Source of the DNA: JBCBSZ01 sp039185015
Lineage (GTDB): Bacteria; Actinomycetota; Acidimicrobiia; Acidimicrobiales; Poriferisodalaceae
Direction: 5' to 3'
NCBI GenBank assembly: GCA_039185015.1
Contig: JBCDAU010000007.1
Coordinates: 98,335 to 162,334, forward strand
Length of the DNA: 64,000 nucleotides
Shown here: one piece after another, positions 42,434 to 50,954 of the stretch
How the letters are laid out: every line of letters starts with the position of its first letter
How positions within the stretch are numbered: position 1 is the first letter of the stretch
The notes under the pieces: generated by a model
Told to the model about the DNA's origin: nothing
What the model saw: the letters and a program-made list of their open reading frames with translations, nothing else
Databases searched by the model: none
Made by a program: the position numbers and the translations under genes

Positions 42434-44458
42434 GTGCGAACCCGGATCCGCGCCGTGCTGGCGCTCTCCCTCCTGATCGCCGCCGGCGTCCCCGCGGTCG
42501 GCGGCACCGCCGATGCGCAGGACGCCATCGTCGTCGCGCCCCCGACCACGCTGTCGTCGGACGTCGGCGTGGTCAGAGCCGTCTCCTCCGAGGGTGCTCG
42601 TCACGGTGTCCTGTCGTCGTCGGCGTTCCGGACCGACTGGAGCCTCCGGCTCGCCTCGGGTGGGGTCGTCAGCCACACCGAGCTGGACGGTCCGTCCTCG
42701 GTGCTCGGGCGTCCCGTGATCGCGGTCGGAGACGGCGGTGCCGCGGTCGGCTGGGTCAGCGATGGCTCGCTCGCCGTCGAGCTGGTCCGGCCGGGGGGAG
42801 GAGGCGGCTCGGTCGTACGAGTGGCCGACGCCGACGACCGGGTCATCGAGGCGGCGATCGCACCGTTCGGCGACCGCTTCGTCGCCGCCTGGGTGGAGGC
42901 CGAGGGCGGCGACACCGGCCGGTTGCGGGTGATGTCCCGAACGATCGGCCCCGACGGCTCCCTCGGTACGGTCCGCCTCCTCGACGGGGTCGAGTTCGGG
43001 CGTGCTGTCGGTGGGCTCCACCTGCGCTGGCACGACGGTCGGGGCGAGGCGCTCGCCATGTGGTTCGCCGGCCCGCCCGGCGAAGAGGTGCCGATCCGCA
43101 GTCGACGGATCCTGAGCGAGAGCGAGCTCGGCTCGACGCAGTCGCGCAGCGATGTCGGCATGGCCTCGTTCCCGCCCGGCGACCCGTGGCTCATCCGGGT
43201 GCAGCTCGTCGTGCACGGGCCGACCGAGTGGCTGATCGAAGCCCGCACGTACGACTGCTCACTGCCCTGTGACGCCGACCGTTCACAGCTCACCTTCGCG
43301 ACGCACGGGACGACCATCGGCTTCCCGTTCGACGGAGGCTTCGGCGATCGACCGCACTGGGAGCGATCCCAACTCGCCGGTTCGCCCGACGGGCCGACGC
43401 TGCTGATCGAGCAGCCGGGCCACCGGTCGACCGAGCCGGCGGAGATCTGGGAGTTGCCCTGGCAGACGATCGAGTGGTTCGAGCGCGATGGCGTCGTGCC
43501 GCTGCCCGACGGCACCACGACCTTCCACGTCGACTCGGTCGGAGACGATCACTGGGTCCTGGCCCAGGCGACCGGTGCTGCCGCACGGCTCACGGCGGTG
43601 TCGTTCACCGGCTTCACCCCGACTCGGCTCCCGGCGCCGATCACCCCGGACGCTCCCACCATCGCCCCGCCATCAGCTCCGTCGCAGCCCGAGACCGGCA
43701 GCGGGTACTGGCTCGTCGACACCGCAGGGGACGTCCACGCCTTCGGTGGCGCCGTCGACCTCGGTGGTGTGACGGCGGCGAACATCGGCGGAGCCGAGAT
43801 CGTCGACATCGAGTCGACGAGGAGCGGGTTGGGCTACTGGATCCTGCTGTCGGACCAGCGAATCCTCGCGTTGGGCGATGCGCAGGAGCTGCACACCGGC
43901 TCCGCGCTGCTCGCAGGCGAGCGGGCGGCATCGATCTCTGCTCATCCGATCGCGGACGGCTACTGGATCGCGACCGACCGAGGACGCATCCTCGCCTACG
44001 GCGCGGCCCAGAACCTCGGTGATCTCGGCTCCCTTCGCCTGAACGCCGGTGTGCTCGACTCGGTCGCCACCCCGACGGGCAACGGGTACTGGCTCATCGC
44101 CGCCGACGGCGGTGTGTTCGCGTTCGGGGACGCCGAGTTCCACGGCTCGATGGGCGGCGTCCCCCTGAACCTGCCGGTCGTCGGCCTGGCTCCGACGGCA
44201 TCCGGGGCGGGGTACTGGTTGGTCGCCGCTGACGGCGGTGTGTTCGCCTTCGGTGACGCTCGTTTCCACGGGTCGATGGGCGGCGTGCCACTCGTCCGGC
44301 CGGTCAACGGCATGGTCGCCACCGGGGACGGCTACCTGATGGTCGCCTCGGACGGCGGGGTGTTCGCGTTCGGGGACGCCGAGTTCCGCGGCAGCATCGG
44401 CGGAGCACCGCGGGCCGCGCCGATCGTCGCCCTCGCCCCACGGCCTTCCACGGACTGA
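42434..44458 (+). CDS. Secreted protein with C-terminal GYWLVAADGG repeats
   Basis: A 674-residue protein with a Sec signal peptide (about residues 1-29, ending GGTADA). An N-terminal part (about 35-400) looks like a beta propeller of short strands, followed by a Pro-rich linker. The C-terminus holds six repeats of about 42 residues beginning GYW and including DGGVFAFGDAxFHGSMGG. Such repeats are common in secreted proteins of Acidimicrobiia and probably form a second propeller or cell-surface domain. Function unknown. It is divergent from acnB. Confidence 0.78.
   Translation: MRTRIRAVLALSLLIAAGVPAVGGTADAQDAIVVAPPTTLSSDVGVVRAVSSEGARHGVLSSSAFRTDWSLRLASGGVVSHTELDGPSSVLGRPVIAVGDGGAAVGWVSDGSLAVELVRPGGGGGSVVRVADADDRVIEAAIAPFGDRFVAAWVEAEGGDTGRLRVMSRTIGPDGSLGTVRLLDGVEFGRAVGGLHLRWHDGRGEALAMWFAGPPGEEVPIRSRRILSESELGSTQSRSDVGMASFPPGDPWLIRVQLVVHGPTEWLIEARTYDCSLPCDADRSQLTFATHGTTIGFPFDGGFGDRPHWERSQLAGSPDGPTLLIEQPGHRSTEPAEIWELPWQTIEWFERDGVVPLPDGTTTFHVDSVGDDHWVLAQATGAAARLTAVSFTGFTPTRLPAPITPDAPTIAPPSAPSQPETGSGYWLVDTAGDVHAFGGAVDLGGVTAANIGGAEIVDIESTRSGLGYWILLSDQRILALGDAQELHTGSALLAGERAASISAHPIADGYWIATDRGRILAYGAAQNLGDLGSLRLNAGVLDSVATPTGNGYWLIAADGGVFAFGDAEFHGSMGGVPLNLPVVGLAPTASGAGYWLVAADGGVFAFGDARFHGSMGGVPLVRPVNGMVATGDGYLMVASDGGVFAFGDAEFRGSIGGAPRAAPIVALAPRPSTD
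43702..44430 (+). repeat. Six tandem coding repeats in the secreted protein
   Basis: Unit starts (GYW or GYL) are near 43702, 43827, 43959, 44086, 44212 and 44332, a period of about 126 bases. The last three units share long DNA identity around GACGGCGG-TGTTCGC and CGGCGT; the first three are more diverged. This looks like recent duplication at the C-terminal end. Confidence 0.75.
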
Positions 44459-44506
44459 CGGAGGCGATGGGCGCGGCGGGGCGGTGGTGTCGCTACCGTC
44501 GTCGGC

Positions 44507-45238
44507 GTGCGTCAGGTCCGCTACCGCGAGATCGCCGATGCCCTGCGCGCCGGGATCGCCGGCGGCGAGCTGACCCCTGGCGGGCTGCTGCCGAGCGAGA
44601 GCGAGCTGCGGGCCACCCACGAGGCGAGCCGCGTCACGATCCGGCGGGCGCTCGAGCTCCTACGCGACGAGGGGTTGGTGGACTCCCGGCAAGGCGTCGG
44701 CTGGTTCGTCGCCGCCCAGCCGCTTCGGCAGACGCTGGCCGAGCTCGGCACGATCGAGGCCCAGCTCACGGCGTCCGGGGTCGAGCCGGATCGACGGGTG
44801 CTCGAGTTCGCCTTCGTGCCCTCGACGGGGCGCATCGAGGCCGTTCTGGGTGCTGGTGAGGTGCTGCGTGTGCGGCGCATCAACCTCGCCGACGGCATGC
44901 CCTTCGCTCGCGTCACCGTGTGGTGCCCGTCCGATCTCGCCGACGATCTCTCCCGCTCCGACGTCGAACGGGAGTCGTTCATTGGCCTCCTCCCGGTCGA
45001 GCTCGCCGGCGCGACGCAGACCATCGGTGCAGCCGTCGCGTCGGACGAGGACGCCGCGCTCCTCGAGATCCCCCCGGGCTCGCCGGTGCTCCGGGTCGAG
45101 CGCGTGACCCATGCCGAGGACGGTCGCGACGTGCTCCTCGCGGAGCACGTCTTCCCGGCGCACCGGACCGAGTTCGTCGCCGAGCTGCCCCACGGCGGCG
45201 CCTCGATCGCGCCGTCCGGCGTCCGCCTCGTCGGCTGA
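44507..45238 (+). CDS. GntR-family regulator (HutC/UTRA type)
   Basis: A 243-residue regulator: winged HTH (about 5-70: PGGLLPSESELRATHEASR, VTIRRALELLRDEGL) and a UTRA ligand domain (about 90-235, ending HVFPAHRTEFVAEL). GTG start. It is followed after five bases by a methyltransferase-like gene in the same direction, so the two are probably co-transcribed. Target genes and ligand are unknown. Confidence 0.88.
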   Translation: MRQVRYREIADALRAGIAGGELTPGGLLPSESELRATHEASRVTIRRALELLRDEGLVDSRQGVGWFVAAQPLRQTLAELGTIEAQLTASGVEPDRRVLEFAFVPSTGRIEAVLGAGEVLRVRRINLADGMPFARVTVWCPSDLADDLSRSDVERESFIGLLPVELAGATQTIGAAVASDEDAALLEIPPGSPVLRVERVTHAEDGRDVLLAEHVFPAHRTEFVAELPHGGASIAPSGVRLVG

Positions 45239-45243
45239 GTCGC

Positions 45244-45891
45244 GTGGTCAGCCCGTCGAAGGTCGCCGCCTTCCACGCGCAGTACGACCGCCACCCCGAC
45301 GACCGCGTTCGACTCTTCCGCGCGCTGGTCGGGCTGCTCGAACCCGGTGTCGTCCTGTACGCCGGGAGCTACGTCGACATCGCTCCCAGCGTCTGGTTCG
45401 ACGAGGTCGTCTACGTCGACACCGACGACCGAGCGGCGCGGTTCTTCGCCGAGGCGGAGCAGGTCGACGACCTCGTCGGGGCGAAGCGTCGCGAGTTCGG
45501 GGCGGAGCTGCGCAGCCCGCCTCGGGTCTCGTTCCATCACGGGGACTACCGGGAGCCGATGCCGATCGCCGACGGGTCGGTGGATCTCCTCGTGTCCCTC
45601 TACGCCGGCTTCGTCACGGAGCACTGCTCGCGGTATCTGCGCGTCGGTGGGTACCTCCTCGCCAACCCGAGCCATGGCGACGTCGCTCGCGCCGCGCTCG
45701 ACGACCGATACGAGTTGGCGGCCGCGCTCATCAGCCGTGACGGCGACTACTCCTCGCGGACCGAGGGCCTGGACGAGTACCTGGTGCCGAAGCGTCCCGA
45801 GCAGGCGACCGTCGAGCACATCACGGCGACCGGCCGCGGCATCGCTTACACCAGGTCCGCCTTCGCCTACGTGTTCCGGCGGCGCAGCTGA
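45244..45891 (+). CDS. SAM-dependent methyltransferase-like protein
   Basis: A 215-residue Rossmann-like protein. VVLYAGSYVDIAPS replaces the canonical VLDxGxGxG loop, followed by the acidic VVYVDTDDRA and the segment GSVDLLVSLYAGFV and LRVGGYLLANPSHG typical of class I methyltransferases. The altered glycine loop makes activity uncertain. Start GTG 45244 is five bases after gntR. Confidence 0.65.
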   Translation: MVSPSKVAAFHAQYDRHPDDRVRLFRALVGLLEPGVVLYAGSYVDIAPSVWFDEVVYVDTDDRAARFFAEAEQVDDLVGAKRREFGAELRSPPRVSFHHGDYREPMPIADGSVDLLVSLYAGFVTEHCSRYLRVGGYLLANPSHGDVARAALDDRYELAAALISRDGDYSSRTEGLDEYLVPKRPEQATVEHITATGRGIAYTRSAFAYVFRRRS

Positions 45892-45916
45892 CGAGTCGCC
45901 AGGTTCGGTCAGAGGC

Positions 45917-45950
45917 GTTGACCCCCCGGCCGTGCGGCGCGATGGTCAAC
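45917..45950 (+). promoter_or_regulatory. Inverted repeat and promoter-like boxes
   Basis: GTTGACC (45917-45923) and GGTCAAC (45944-45950) form a 7-base inverted repeat. TTGACC can act as a -35 box, with GATGGT 17 bases downstream as a weak -10. It lies about 30 bases before the Tat-exported protein's start. Confidence 0.4.
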
Positions 45951-45979
45951 GAAGACGATGTCGACGTGGGGGAACGGAC

Positions 45980-46465
45980 ATGTCGTTGCAGAGATACGCG
46001 GCCGCGGGTGGGCAGCTGCCGAGGGGGACAGGAGCGGGGAGCCCGCTCCCGGAGGCTGGAGTCGACCGGTGGTCGAGGCGTCGGTTCCTGATGGTCACGG
46101 GAGCTGCGGCCGGTGCGGCGGTGACGGTGCCGCTGTGGGCCGACGCAGCGGAGGCGGGGATCCGACCGTCGCGGGTGCCGAAGCAGGTCGAGGGCTTCTC
46201 GCCGCTGCTGCTCGATGGCCTCGGGGTGGAGGTGCCGTTCTTCCTGCCGATCGAGGTGGATCCGTTCGTCACGCCCTTCGACCAGCCGGCGAACCCGCTG
46301 ACGATCGGCGACTTCAACGGCGACGTCGGGGTCGTCGAGGCCGATGGGGTGTCGACCGATTCCGACGGTGTCGAACGCCGGTGGGCGTGCGACGTCCGCT
46401 TCATGGACGGCGTGTACCGGGACCGCAACGACAAGCTCAAGCGAGCGGCGTTCGCGTTCTACTGA
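45980..46465 (+). CDS. Tat-exported protein, 5' part, ended by an in-frame TGA
   Basis: A 161-residue frame with a twin-arginine signal (WSRRRFLMVTGAAAGAA, residues about 31-52). The mature part has DGLGVEVPFFLPIEVDPF and RRWACDVRFMDG. It ends at TGA 46463-46465, but the same frame reopens at once and continues to 46948. The two pieces together would make a protein of about 322 residues. A TGG-to-TGA nonsense change at this codon is the simplest reading. Function unknown. Confidence 0.65.
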   Translation: MSLQRYAAAGGQLPRGTGAGSPLPEAGVDRWSRRRFLMVTGAAAGAAVTVPLWADAAEAGIRPSRVPKQVEGFSPLLLDGLGVEVPFFLPIEVDPFVTPFDQPANPLTIGDFNGDVGVVEADGVSTDSDGVERRWACDVRFMDGVYRDRNDKLKRAAFAFY

Positions 46466-46471
46466 CTCGAC

Positions 46472-46948
46472 GTGATGGTGGACCCAGGTCTGGGTCCGTT
46501 CGATCCCGGTCAGGTGCAGATCCACGACTTCAACCCGGGGGATCTCAACGATCCGCCCGAGGACGACTGGTTCCAGCAGGGCGGGCTGTTCTGGACCGCG
46601 AACGTGCCGAGGAGGTCGGTGTCGGTACGGTCGGGACGGGGTGACGCGAGCTTCCACGTCCAGCAGGACCTCTTCGACTTCTTCGACGTGCCGAACTCGG
46701 TCTTCCGCAACGGACCGCCCCGGCACCACGCGCGGGCCGAGGTGCGGATCGACTGGCACGGGACGGGTGACCGGCTCCGCATCCGCAACCGGGACGCCGG
46801 CTTCTTCGCCCGCTACGAGCGGACCGAGGCGAACGTGTTCTGGCGAGGCGAGAACCTCGACACCGGGTACTCCCTGGCGACCGCCGACGACCAGGTGATC
46901 ACGTCGGCGTTCATCGCCCGAGTGCGATCGGGCAGCTTCTTCCGCTGA
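46472..46948 (+). CDS. 3' part of the interrupted exported protein
   Basis: A 158-residue frame in the same reading frame as 45980-46465, separated by one TGA and two codons. It has no signal peptide and begins mid-domain (PGLGPFDPGQVQIHDFN), then FHVQQDLFDFFDVPN and a basic RLRIRNRDAGFFARYER stretch. It would be translated only by read-through or reinitiation at GTG 46472 or ATG 46475. Alone it would stay in the cytoplasm. Confidence 0.55.
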   Translation: MMVDPGLGPFDPGQVQIHDFNPGDLNDPPEDDWFQQGGLFWTANVPRRSVSVRSGRGDASFHVQQDLFDFFDVPNSVFRNGPPRHHARAEVRIDWHGTGDRLRIRNRDAGFFARYERTEANVFWRGENLDTGYSLATADDQVITSAFIARVRSGSFFR

Positions 46949-46957
46949 GTCGTTGGC

Positions 46958-47599
46958 CTACCAGGTGTCGAAGTGCGAGACGTCGGCGGCCGGGAGCCGC
47001 TTCGCCAGCTTGAACTCGGTGCCCTTGGTGTAGGCGATCGGGAAGAGGCCGGCCTGGCTGTACTGCTCGTGCGGGATCCCGAGAAGCTCGGCGGCCTTCT
47101 GCTCGTCGGGCAGGTGCAGCGTCGTCCAGGCCGTGCCGAGTCCGCGCTCGCGTGCGGCGAGCATGAAGCTCCACACCGCCGGCAGGAGCGAGCCCCAGAA
47201 CGAGGCCTGCCAGAACGTGTCGGGTGAGGTCGGGCGACCCTCGATGACCGGGATCATCAGGACCGGGACCTCGTGGAAGTGCTCCCGCAGGTACACGGCC
47301 GAGCCCTTGACGTACTCCTGGCGTTCGGCGCGCACGTCGCCGTCGTCGTACTCCGGCCCTGGCGTGTCGACGTAGGGGTCGAAGTTCTTCGCGTACATGT
47401 CGGCGAGGGCCCGCTTCTTCTCCGCGTCCTCGACGAAGACGAAGTGCCAGCCCTGCCGGTTCGAACCGGTCGGCGCCTGCAGCGCGATCTCGACGCACTC
47501 GAGCAGGACCTCGCGCTCGACGGGGCGATCCAGGTCGAGGCGCTTGCGCACGGCGCGGGTGGTGGTGAGCACTTCGTCGGCGGAGAGTCCCAGCTTCAT
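46958..47599 (-). CDS. Nitroreductase-family protein
   Basis: A 213-residue FMN-dependent nitroreductase-fold enzyme. RAVRKRLDLDRPV at the N-terminus and LQAPTGSNRQGWHFVFV bind FMN, and ERGLGTAWTTLHL and YTKGTEFK fit the family C-terminus. It probably reduces nitro or quinone compounds with NAD(P)H. It is divergent from the lipoprotein at 47663, with a 63-base gap. Confidence 0.86.
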   Translation of the reverse strand: MKLGLSADEVLTTTRAVRKRLDLDRPVEREVLLECVEIALQAPTGSNRQGWHFVFVEDAEKKRALADMYAKNFDPYVDTPGPEYDDGDVRAERQEYVKGSAVYLREHFHEVPVLMIPVIEGRPTSPDTFWQASFWGSLLPAVWSFMLAARERGLGTAWTTLHLPDEQKAAELLGIPHEQYSQAGLFPIAYTKGTEFKLAKRLPAADVSHFDTW

Positions 47600-47662
47600 G
47601 GCCGTTCAGCTTCGCGGGTGGGCGACCCTTGCCCCGAATCGACCTCGGTCGACGGGCATCCC

Positions 47663-48283
47663 ATGCGTCGGCTGCTCCTGCTCGGTGTGCTGCTCCTCGC
47701 CGCCTGCTCGAGCGGCGCCGAGGCGGGCGACGACGAGCTGCCGCCGGAGTGCGCCGAGGGCGGGCTGCTGTGCCTGCTGCTCGACGAGGCCGACCTCGCC
47801 GAGGTGTTCGGCGACGACGTGACGATCGAGGGCCAGCCCGCCACCCAGCTCGGCGCGACGGTGTCATGGTGCGATCGGCCTCTGCCCACCCCCGTGGAGC
47901 GGATCGACCGAGCTTTCACCGCCAGCTCGACGACGAACGGGGTCACCGTCGCCGTGACGTCCACCGGGCTGCGCTACGACGGCGCCGACGCCGAGGTGAC
48001 GGTCACCGCTCTGCGCGAGCTCCGCCAGGGCTGCTCCTGGCAGGAGGGCGACGCCACGTTCCGGTTCCTCGACCACATCGACGTCGCCGACTTCGGTGAC
48101 GAGGCGATCGGTCTGCTGATGCGGGTCGAGCTCGATGGCGTCTCGGACAACACCGAGCTCGTCTTCGTCCGCCACGGGACCTTCCTGGCCCAGGCCGGCT
48201 TCTTCCCTGCGCAGGACTCGCCGGTGCTGTGGGACGCGGTCGCTCGTCGCCTCGACGAGCGCCTGATCGCACTCCTCAGCTGA
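47663..48283 (+). CDS. Lipoprotein with PknH-sensor-like domain
   Basis: A 206-residue lipoprotein (signal LLLLGVLLLAAC). The mature domain begins with paired cysteines, then LLLDEADLAEVFGDDVTIEG and ends FFPAQDSPVLWDAVARRLDERL. The arrangement recalls the mycobacterial PknH-type extracellular sensor fold, but the similarity is only general. It converges with surE, separated by seven bases. Confidence 0.65.
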   Translation: MRRLLLLGVLLLAACSSGAEAGDDELPPECAEGGLLCLLLDEADLAEVFGDDVTIEGQPATQLGATVSWCDRPLPTPVERIDRAFTASSTTNGVTVAVTSTGLRYDGADAEVTVTALRELRQGCSWQEGDATFRFLDHIDVADFGDEAIGLLMRVELDGVSDNTELVFVRHGTFLAQAGFFPAQDSPVLWDAVARRLDERLIALLS

Positions 48284-48290
48284 GGCCGGC

Positions 48291-49109
48291 TCAGGAGCCG
48301 TCGAAGCGTGCTGCGAGGCGCGCGTCGACATCGTGCCCGCCGGGGTCGTCGTGGGCGATCCGGCCGAGCCACGACATCGCGACCCAGCCGTCACCGATGA
48401 TGCTCGTGTCGAGGCCGGGTGGGAGCGTCTTCGCGTCCTCGGCCTCTGATGCGGCCTCGAACACGAGCTCGTGACGGCCCTCGCCGAGGGGGCGCAGCTC
48501 GGTCGACATGGCTCGTCGTGGTGGGAGATCGCCGACCGGGACGAAGCGCGCACCGCGCAGCTCGCCGAGCGGCACGTCGGGCACGTTGAGGTTCAGGACC
48601 GACGGCGTGGCCGGGGGAGCGTCGGCGACGGCTCGCATCGCGACGGCAGCGACCTCCGCCGCGGTCTCCCAGTGCTGCGGGTGGAGGCTGACGGTCGGGT
48701 CGATGTCCTGGCTGATGGCGATGCCGTTGATGTGGCCGTTGCGCGCGGTGAGCGCGGCGCCGACGGTCCCCGAGTGGTACACCGCCCGGCCGACGTTGAG
48801 ACCAGGGTTGATGCCGGAGACGACGAGGTCCGGCGGCGGACCGAACGCCCCGAGCCGGGCCACGAGCACCCCGAGCGCCGGCGGCCCCTCGATCGACCAG
48901 ACCGCATCGGCCTCCGCATCGGGGATCGACGCCTCGTGTACGAGCGGCGGATCGAGGTAGAACGGTCCGACGGCAGCGCCCATGCCGCTCTGCTCGGTGT
49001 GCGGCGCGACCACGATCAGCTCGCCGTCGTGCTCCTCTCGGAGGCGTCGGACGAGCACGTGGAGGCCGGGGCCGTTGATGCCGTCGTCGTTGGTGACCAG
49101 GATGCGCGT
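48291..49109 (-). CDS. surE: 5'/3'-nucleotidase SurE, non-canonical start codon
   Basis: A 272-residue SurE phosphatase releasing phosphate from nucleoside monophosphates. The metal site is in RILVTNDDGINGPGL at the very N-terminus, then VVAPHTEQSG, SGINPGLNVG and YHSGTVGAA. The first standard start (GTG 49058) lies after the metal-binding Asp pair, so the real start must be upstream. Between an in-frame TAG (49119-49121) and the motif, the codons are GTT GCG GCC ACG CGC ATC CTG. ACG at 49109 aligns with the usual ATG of MRILVTNDDG. Confidence 0.83.
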   Translation of the reverse strand, partial: TRILVTNDDGINGPGLHVLVRRLREEHDGELIVVAPHTEQSGMGAAVGPFYLDPPLVHEASIPDAEADAVWSIEGPPALGVLVARLGAFGPPPDLVVSGINPGLNVGRAVYHSGTVGAALTARNGHINGIAISQDIDPTVSLHPQHWETAAEVAAVAMRAVADAPPATPSVLNLNVPDVPLGELRGARFVPVGDLPPRRAMSTELRPLGEGRHELVFEAASEAEDAKTLPPGLDTSIIGDGWVAMSWLGRIAHDDPGGHDVDARLAARFDGS

Positions 49110-49142
49110 GGCCGCAACCTAGCCGCCGTGAGGGGAGCCGCT

Positions 49143-49919
49143 GTGCAGTACGGGGAGATCCGCTACGAGATCGAGGGCCACGTGGGGGTGATCACGCTCG
49201 ATCGGCCGGAGGCCCGCAACGCGCTGACCCACCGGACCTACGCCGAGCTCGAGGACGCCGTCCGAACGACCGAGGCCCGTTGTCTCGTGATCACCGCGAC
49301 CGATCCTGCGTTCTGCGCAGGCGACGACGTCAAGCAGATCATGGCCGGTCCTGACGGCCCGCCGACCGAACGGCTCGAGCGCGAGCCGCGCCTCACGCCG
49401 GCCGCCGATGCGCTGCTGCACACCGACGTCCCCGTGGTCGCCGCGGTGAACGGGGCAGCGGTCGGGTGGGGGATGGAGCTGGCGCTCATGGCCGACCTGC
49501 GGGTCGCCTCCGAACGAGCGAAGTTCGGTGAGCTGTTCGTCCTGCGCGGGCTGACATCGGACGCGCCGGGCCTCGGTCGTCTCGTGCAGCTGGTCGGGCG
49601 CGAGATGGCGGCCGAGTTGCTCTTCACCGGTGAGGTCATCGATGCGGGGCGGGCCCGCGAGATCGGGCTCGTCGGTCGCGTCGTACCGCACGACGAGCTG
49701 CTGCCGACGGCGCTCGACCTCGCCCAGCGCATCGCCGCCAACCCGCCCCTCGCCGTCCAGGCGATCAAGCGAGGTCTCCGGGAGGCGGTGGATCCCGACT
49801 GGTACGAGGTCGGTCGCGGCGTGAGTCGCACGCTCGCCGAGCTGTTCCGCACGCATGATCATCGAGAGGGCGTCGCCGCGTTCCTCGAGCGCCGCGAGCC
49901 TCGCTACGAAGGTCGGTGA
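49143..49919 (+). CDS. Enoyl-CoA hydratase/isomerase family protein
   Basis: A 258-residue crotonase-fold enzyme. Oxyanion-hole residues are in PAFCAGDDVK and NGAAVGWGMELAL, and the C-terminus (NPPLAVQAIKRGLREA) is typical. Whether the catalytic Glu pair of true hydratases is kept is unclear, so isomerase or another CoA reaction is possible. AGGGGAG stands seven bases before GTG 49143. It converges with the LLM gene two bases away. Confidence 0.87.
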   Translation: MQYGEIRYEIEGHVGVITLDRPEARNALTHRTYAELEDAVRTTEARCLVITATDPAFCAGDDVKQIMAGPDGPPTERLEREPRLTPAADALLHTDVPVVAAVNGAAVGWGMELALMADLRVASERAKFGELFVLRGLTSDAPGLGRLVQLVGREMAAELLFTGEVIDAGRAREIGLVGRVVPHDELLPTALDLAQRIAANPPLAVQAIKRGLREAVDPDWYEVGRGVSRTLAELFRTHDHREGVAAFLERREPRYEGR

Positions 49920-49921
49920 CG

Positions 49922-50953
49922 TCACAGCGCCCGAACGTCGTCGATCACGCCGGCGAACCCGTCGATCGTCTCGCGGAGCCCGGTCTCCATGTCGGAGCGG
50001 ACCACGGCGGCGAGGTTGAGGCTCGCCGAGGTGAACCCGAGGTCGGCGATCGCCGCCATCTGGTCGACGACCTCGGCGGGCGTGCCGACCACGGCGTAGC
50101 GGGTGATCCACTCCTCGGGTACCAGCTCGACGAGGGCCGGGTCGTCGTGGCGATCGAGGTCGAAGTACCAGCCGGTGCTCCGTTCGAGGGCCGCCTCGAT
50201 CTCGGCCAAGCGTTCGGGATCGAGCTCGACCGGCCGGATGATCGCCAGGTAGTGGGCGACGTACCGGATGATGCTGGCGCGTGCGTGGGCGGCATCGTCC
50301 GAGACGCACAGCGTGAGCCTGGGTGCGACCTCGACGTCGGCCGGGTCACGGCCGACCCGCTCGGCGCCGTCTGCCAGCCAGCCCCGGTACTGCGCCGCGA
50401 GCTCGGGCGTGAAGTTCCGGGCGCCGACCAGCGCCACGTCGGCCAGCTCACCGGCGAGCTGCATGACCTGGGCGCTGCGGGTGCCGATCGAGATCGGCAC
50501 CGGCGTCGACGGCGGGCGCAGCAGCTCGCCCGACACCGGGAACATCTCGCCGTCGAGCTCGACCGATTCACCGGCGAGCAGCGCGCGCATGGCGGTGACC
50601 GCCTCGCGCAACGCCCGTACCGGGCGGGGGTAGTCGATGCCGAGATCTTCGAGCCCGGCGCCGACGCCGATGCCGCAGAACATCCGACCGCCGCTCACGT
50701 CCTGGAGCGTGGCGAGCATGCCGGCGAGCACGGCCGGATGGCGGGTGTACGGGTTGGTCACCATCGAGCCGATGTGGACGCGCTCGGTCGCGTCGGCGAT
50801 CAGCGCCTGCAGCACGAAGCAGTCGGGCCAATGGAGGACGTCGGAGATGCCGAGTCGATCGAACCCGGCCTCCTCGACCCGCCGGCCGAGCGCGACGGCC
50901 GCGGTGGTCGACATGCCCGGGGAGATCTCGGCCTCGAGGGTGGCGAAGCTCAC
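49922..50953 (-). CDS. LLM-class flavin-dependent oxidoreductase (F420 or FMN)
   Basis: A 343-residue luciferase-like TIM-barrel oxidoreductase. Features are AGFDRLGISDVLHW, VTNPYTRHPAVLAGMLATL, and FCGIGVGAGLEDLG, consistent with the F420-dependent glucose-6-phosphate dehydrogenase/merR-like LLM group. It is the most 3' gene of the long minus-strand set; GTG 50953 starts one base after the thioesterase stop. It may carry out an oxidative or reductive step of the associated catabolic pathway. Confidence 0.86.
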   Translation of the reverse strand: MSFATLEAEISPGMSTTAAVALGRRVEEAGFDRLGISDVLHWPDCFVLQALIADATERVHIGSMVTNPYTRHPAVLAGMLATLQDVSGGRMFCGIGVGAGLEDLGIDYPRPVRALREAVTAMRALLAGESVELDGEMFPVSGELLRPPSTPVPISIGTRSAQVMQLAGELADVALVGARNFTPELAAQYRGWLADGAERVGRDPADVEVAPRLTLCVSDDAAHARASIIRYVAHYLAIIRPVELDPERLAEIEAALERSTGWYFDLDRHDDPALVELVPEEWITRYAVVGTPAEVVDQMAAIADLGFTSASLNLAAVVRSDMETGLRETIDGFAGVIDDVRAL

Positions 50954-50954
50954 G

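Noticed and set aside
43702..44430. Tandem repeats considered as a CRISPR array
   Set aside because: The repeats are coding, have a period near 126 bases, and lack short identical repeats with unique spacers.
45980..46948. Selenocysteine at the internal TGA
   Set aside because: The residue before and after does not suggest a redox site, no SECIS-like hairpin was evident next to the TGA, and Trp fits the local sequence better.
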